Assembly (NCBI GenBank): GCA_027592025.1
Contig: JAQCIQ010000003.1
Span: forward strand, 1-64,000
DNA: 64,000 nt
Source of the DNA: Bacteroidota bacterium
GTDB taxonomy: Bacteria; Bacteroidota; Bacteroidia; Flavobacteriales; Flavobacteriaceae
Direction: 5' to 3'
Numbering within the stretch: position 1 is the first letter of the stretch; each line of letters starts with the position of its first letter. The position numbers and the translations under genes were made by a program. Shown here piece after piece: positions 62,427 through 64,000 of this stretch. The notes beneath the pieces are model-generated. The model was not told the origin of the DNA, searched no databases, and saw nothing but the letters and a program-made list of their open reading frames with translations.

Positions 62427-63304
62427 ACGTAATTTTCACGGCGGTGTTTCCACCTGCGATGTGACCATAAATAATAGGCTGGGTCTCCCTTGATTTGTTG
62501 TTCTAATTTTTCGACGAAAATATCGGTGATGTCATAGTCGGCAAAATCAGTGGGCTTATCGGTAATCAATTCAAAACGGGCTTCATAATAGCCACGTTTC
62601 AATTTTTGAATATCGAGAAAGATCACTGCCATATTGTATTTTTTGGCGAGCATTTCTGCACTGGTGTGTACAGGAGTGTCAACGCCCATAAAGGACCTCC
62701 AATGCCGTGCTTTGTTGGGATTGGGAGATTGGTCCGCATTAAAGGCACAAAAAGTCAATTGATTGTTCTCAACTCTCTCGGCGATGACAGCCAGCGCCTC
62801 GTTAGTAGGGACTAGTAAGGTATTGTATCTAGCACGTATGCGTTTGACCATACGGTCGAAGTATTTGTTGTTCAACTTCTTGTAGATAGCAATACTGTCA
62901 TGAGGAATAAATTGATCCAAGACAAACATCCACTCCCAACCTCCATAGTGTCCGCAAACCAAATTAACATGTTGTCCTTGGTCGTAGGCCTTATGAATGA
63001 CCTCCAGGTTTTTGAAAGTCATTCGTCGCTTCATTTGGCGGTTACTTATGGTCAATGATTTGACAAATTCAAACAGCAAGTCGGTCAAATGATGAAAAAA
63101 ACGCTTTTCGATGATCAAACGTTCATCTTCCGACTTTTGAGGGAAAGCCAATTTAAGATTCGCCGCTACAACTTTCTTTCTGTAACCAAAGACCTTATAA
63201 ACCAAGAGATAAGAGGCATCTGACAATACATACAAAACCCACATGGGCAGCAAAGACAGCAGCCACAGTAAAGGGTAAATGAGCAGAAAGGAGAGTAGCT
63301 GCAT
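62423..63304 (-). CDS. Lipid A biosynthesis-type acyltransferase (LpxL/HtrB family)
   Basis: 293 residues. N-terminal hydrophobic segment (~1-35) anchors it to the inner membrane. The catalytic H-Y-G-G-W-E (His-x4-Glu) lies near residue 119, with F-N-A-D-Q-S-P-N-P and F-M-G-V-D-T-P-V-H after it. It adds a secondary acyl chain to lipid A (Kdo2-lipid IVA) or a relative. ATG 63304. Confidence 0.9.
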   Translation of the reverse strand: MQLLSFLLIYPLLWLLSLLPMWVLYVLSDASYLLVYKVFGYRKKVVAANLKLAFPQKSEDERLIIEKRFFHHLTDLLFEFVKSLTISNRQMKRRMTFKNLEVIHKAYDQGQHVNLVCGHYGGWEWMFVLDQFIPHDSIAIYKKLNNKYFDRMVKRIRARYNTLLVPTNEALAVIAERVENNQLTFCAFNADQSPNPNKARHWRSFMGVDTPVHTSAEMLAKKYNMAVIFLDIQKLKRGYYEARFELITDKPTDFADYDITDIFVEKLEQQIKGDPAYYLWSHRRWKHRRENYV

Positions 63305-63307
63305 AGC

Positions 63308-64000
63308 TTATTGCTGGCCAGCTCCAGTTTTAGTTTTCTCCATCAAGTCAATGGCTGCCTTGATGCGCTGACCTCGTCTTTGGTTGATTTCGTTCTTTTT
63401 GATGGTTGCCGCCAAAGCGTCATAGCTTGACTTCACTCTATCCAAAAAATTTGGATTTATTCTGCCTTGAACCATTTCGTCTAACATCAACAAACACATG
63501 TCAGAATCAGGGTTTTGCTCAATAAAATTGTAAGGAAAGAAGCGAAAGGTTTCAATGGTTTCTTGGTAAAGAGGTTGCAAGGAATCGAGCGCTATACTGT
63601 CATTAGCAGTTTTTGCAGCTCTGAGCGCTAACGAAATGTCTTTCATCTTCATGTTGTTGGCCTTACCTCCTTCTTTGTAGCGCATGAAGTCTTCGTTGGG
63701 CATGTTACCACTGGCCACGGATAAATTAATGGTATCCCTGTTCAACACAACTCGAGTTTCACCTGGTGCAAGAATCAGAGGAAATCGGCCTGTAATTCCT
63801 TCAATTTCTAAAGCGACGAGTTCAAGAGAATCGCATTGTCCTTTGAAAACAATTTTATTTTTAGAAACTATTGAAGAATCTTTCAATAATTCATTTCCAT
63901 TTTTGCGAATCGTCATGTAACTGCGAACGCCGTCTAAGAGGTCGTTTCCTTCGATTGTCACTGTATACAGACCAAATCCGCGATCTAAGTCAGACTCACA
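63308..64000 (-). CDS. DUF4369-like lipoprotein, 5' end outside window
   Basis: 231 visible residues. The frame stays open to the right edge, where the last codon is Cys, followed by charged residues (E-S-D-L-D); this may be the lipidated Cys after a signal peptide lying beyond the edge. V-T-I-E-G-N, then I-V-F-K-G-Q-C-D, resembles the DUF4369 beta domain often found at the start of TlpA-like proteins, but no thioredoxin domain follows; the C terminus is helical. Three bases lie between it and the acyltransferase. Confidence 0.65.
   Translation of the reverse strand, partial: CESDLDRGFGLYTVTIEGNDLLDGVRSYMTIRKNGNELLKDSSIVSKNKIVFKGQCDSLELVALEIEGITGRFPLILAPGETRVVLNRDTINLSVASGNMPNEDFMRYKEGGKANNMKMKDISLALRAAKTANDSIALDSLQPLYQETIETFRFFPYNFIEQNPDSDMCLLMLDEMVQGRINPNFLDRVKSSYDALAATIKKNEINQRRGQRIKAAIDLMEKTKTGAGQQ

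Overview
The window looks like a chromosomal segment of a member of the phylum Bacteroidota, most likely a flavobacterium-like marine lineage. Four things point there. Two secreted proteins carry type IX secretion C-terminal sorting domains (2-952, 55702-56964). Several promoters fit the Bacteroidota sigma pattern TTG-N17-20-TAnnTTTG (33461, 37817, 17107, 60999, 52879). Family-typical neighbourhoods occur: YbbR-like/coaE, HsdR_N next to holA, uvrA/LOG. The gene set is also characteristic: YtxJ, a fused E1 alpha-beta dehydrogenase, DUF5686/DUF5916 surface proteins and plant-type glutaminyl cyclase. The window is gene-dense, contains no tRNA or rRNA gene that I can see, and is mostly housekeeping.

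Layout. 1-5950 (+): tail of a type IX secreted protein with a terminator, a glycosyltransferase/YbbR-like/coaE operon, and an OmpR-type two-component system. 5952-12821 (-): seven tightly packed genes (Gfo/Idh oxidoreductase, hydroxybutyryl-CoA dehydrogenase, DUF1015, YggS, exonuclease/GIY-YIG nuclease, voltage-gated-type channel, miaA). 12923-17093 (-): metallo-hydrolase, a small lipoprotein/PadR-like/membrane-protein cluster and the ABC-F protein Uup. 17213-17870 holds a decayed outer-membrane protein fragment. 17871-27285: pcm, a DUF5686 surface protein, smpB, clpB, ytxJ, fahA, glyA. 27282-30273 (-): surface lipoprotein, thioesterase, glutaminyl cyclase. 30395-41764: short-chain dehydrogenase, transaldolase-like aldolase, two TlpA-like lipoproteins, a YbiT-like ABC-F, DUF2007, pheT, recG and a membrane-anchored hypothetical. 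41901-44833 (+): UvrD/PcrA helicase with a threonylcarbamoyl-AMP synthase.

The one clearly foreign stretch is about 45356-46000. It is a very AT-rich island carrying a 3'-truncated serine recombinase whose sense strand has no C at all for 320 nucleotides. That tract ends exactly where recombinase homology ends. An HTH-like hypothetical lies on one side. On the other are a histidine-rich heptad-repeat protein with a TonB-plug-like tail and an OmpA-family lipoprotein.

47986-64000: glycosyltransferase, HsdR_N protein, holA, fused E1 dehydrogenase, a peptidase-M1-like protein without a zinc site, a secreted endonuclease/phosphatase-family protein, LOG, uvrA, DUF2200, glmM-type mutase, a lipid A acyltransferase, and a lipoprotein running off the right edge.

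Together the genes cover DNA repair (uvrA, uvrD, recG, exonuclease/GIY-YIG), translation quality (smpB, pheT, tsaC, miaA, ABC-F proteins), envelope assembly and one-carbon, carbonyl and amino-acid metabolism. All ten convergent gene pairs are packed from 4 bp overlapping to 12 bp apart, so transcripts from opposite strands must end inside or next to each other.
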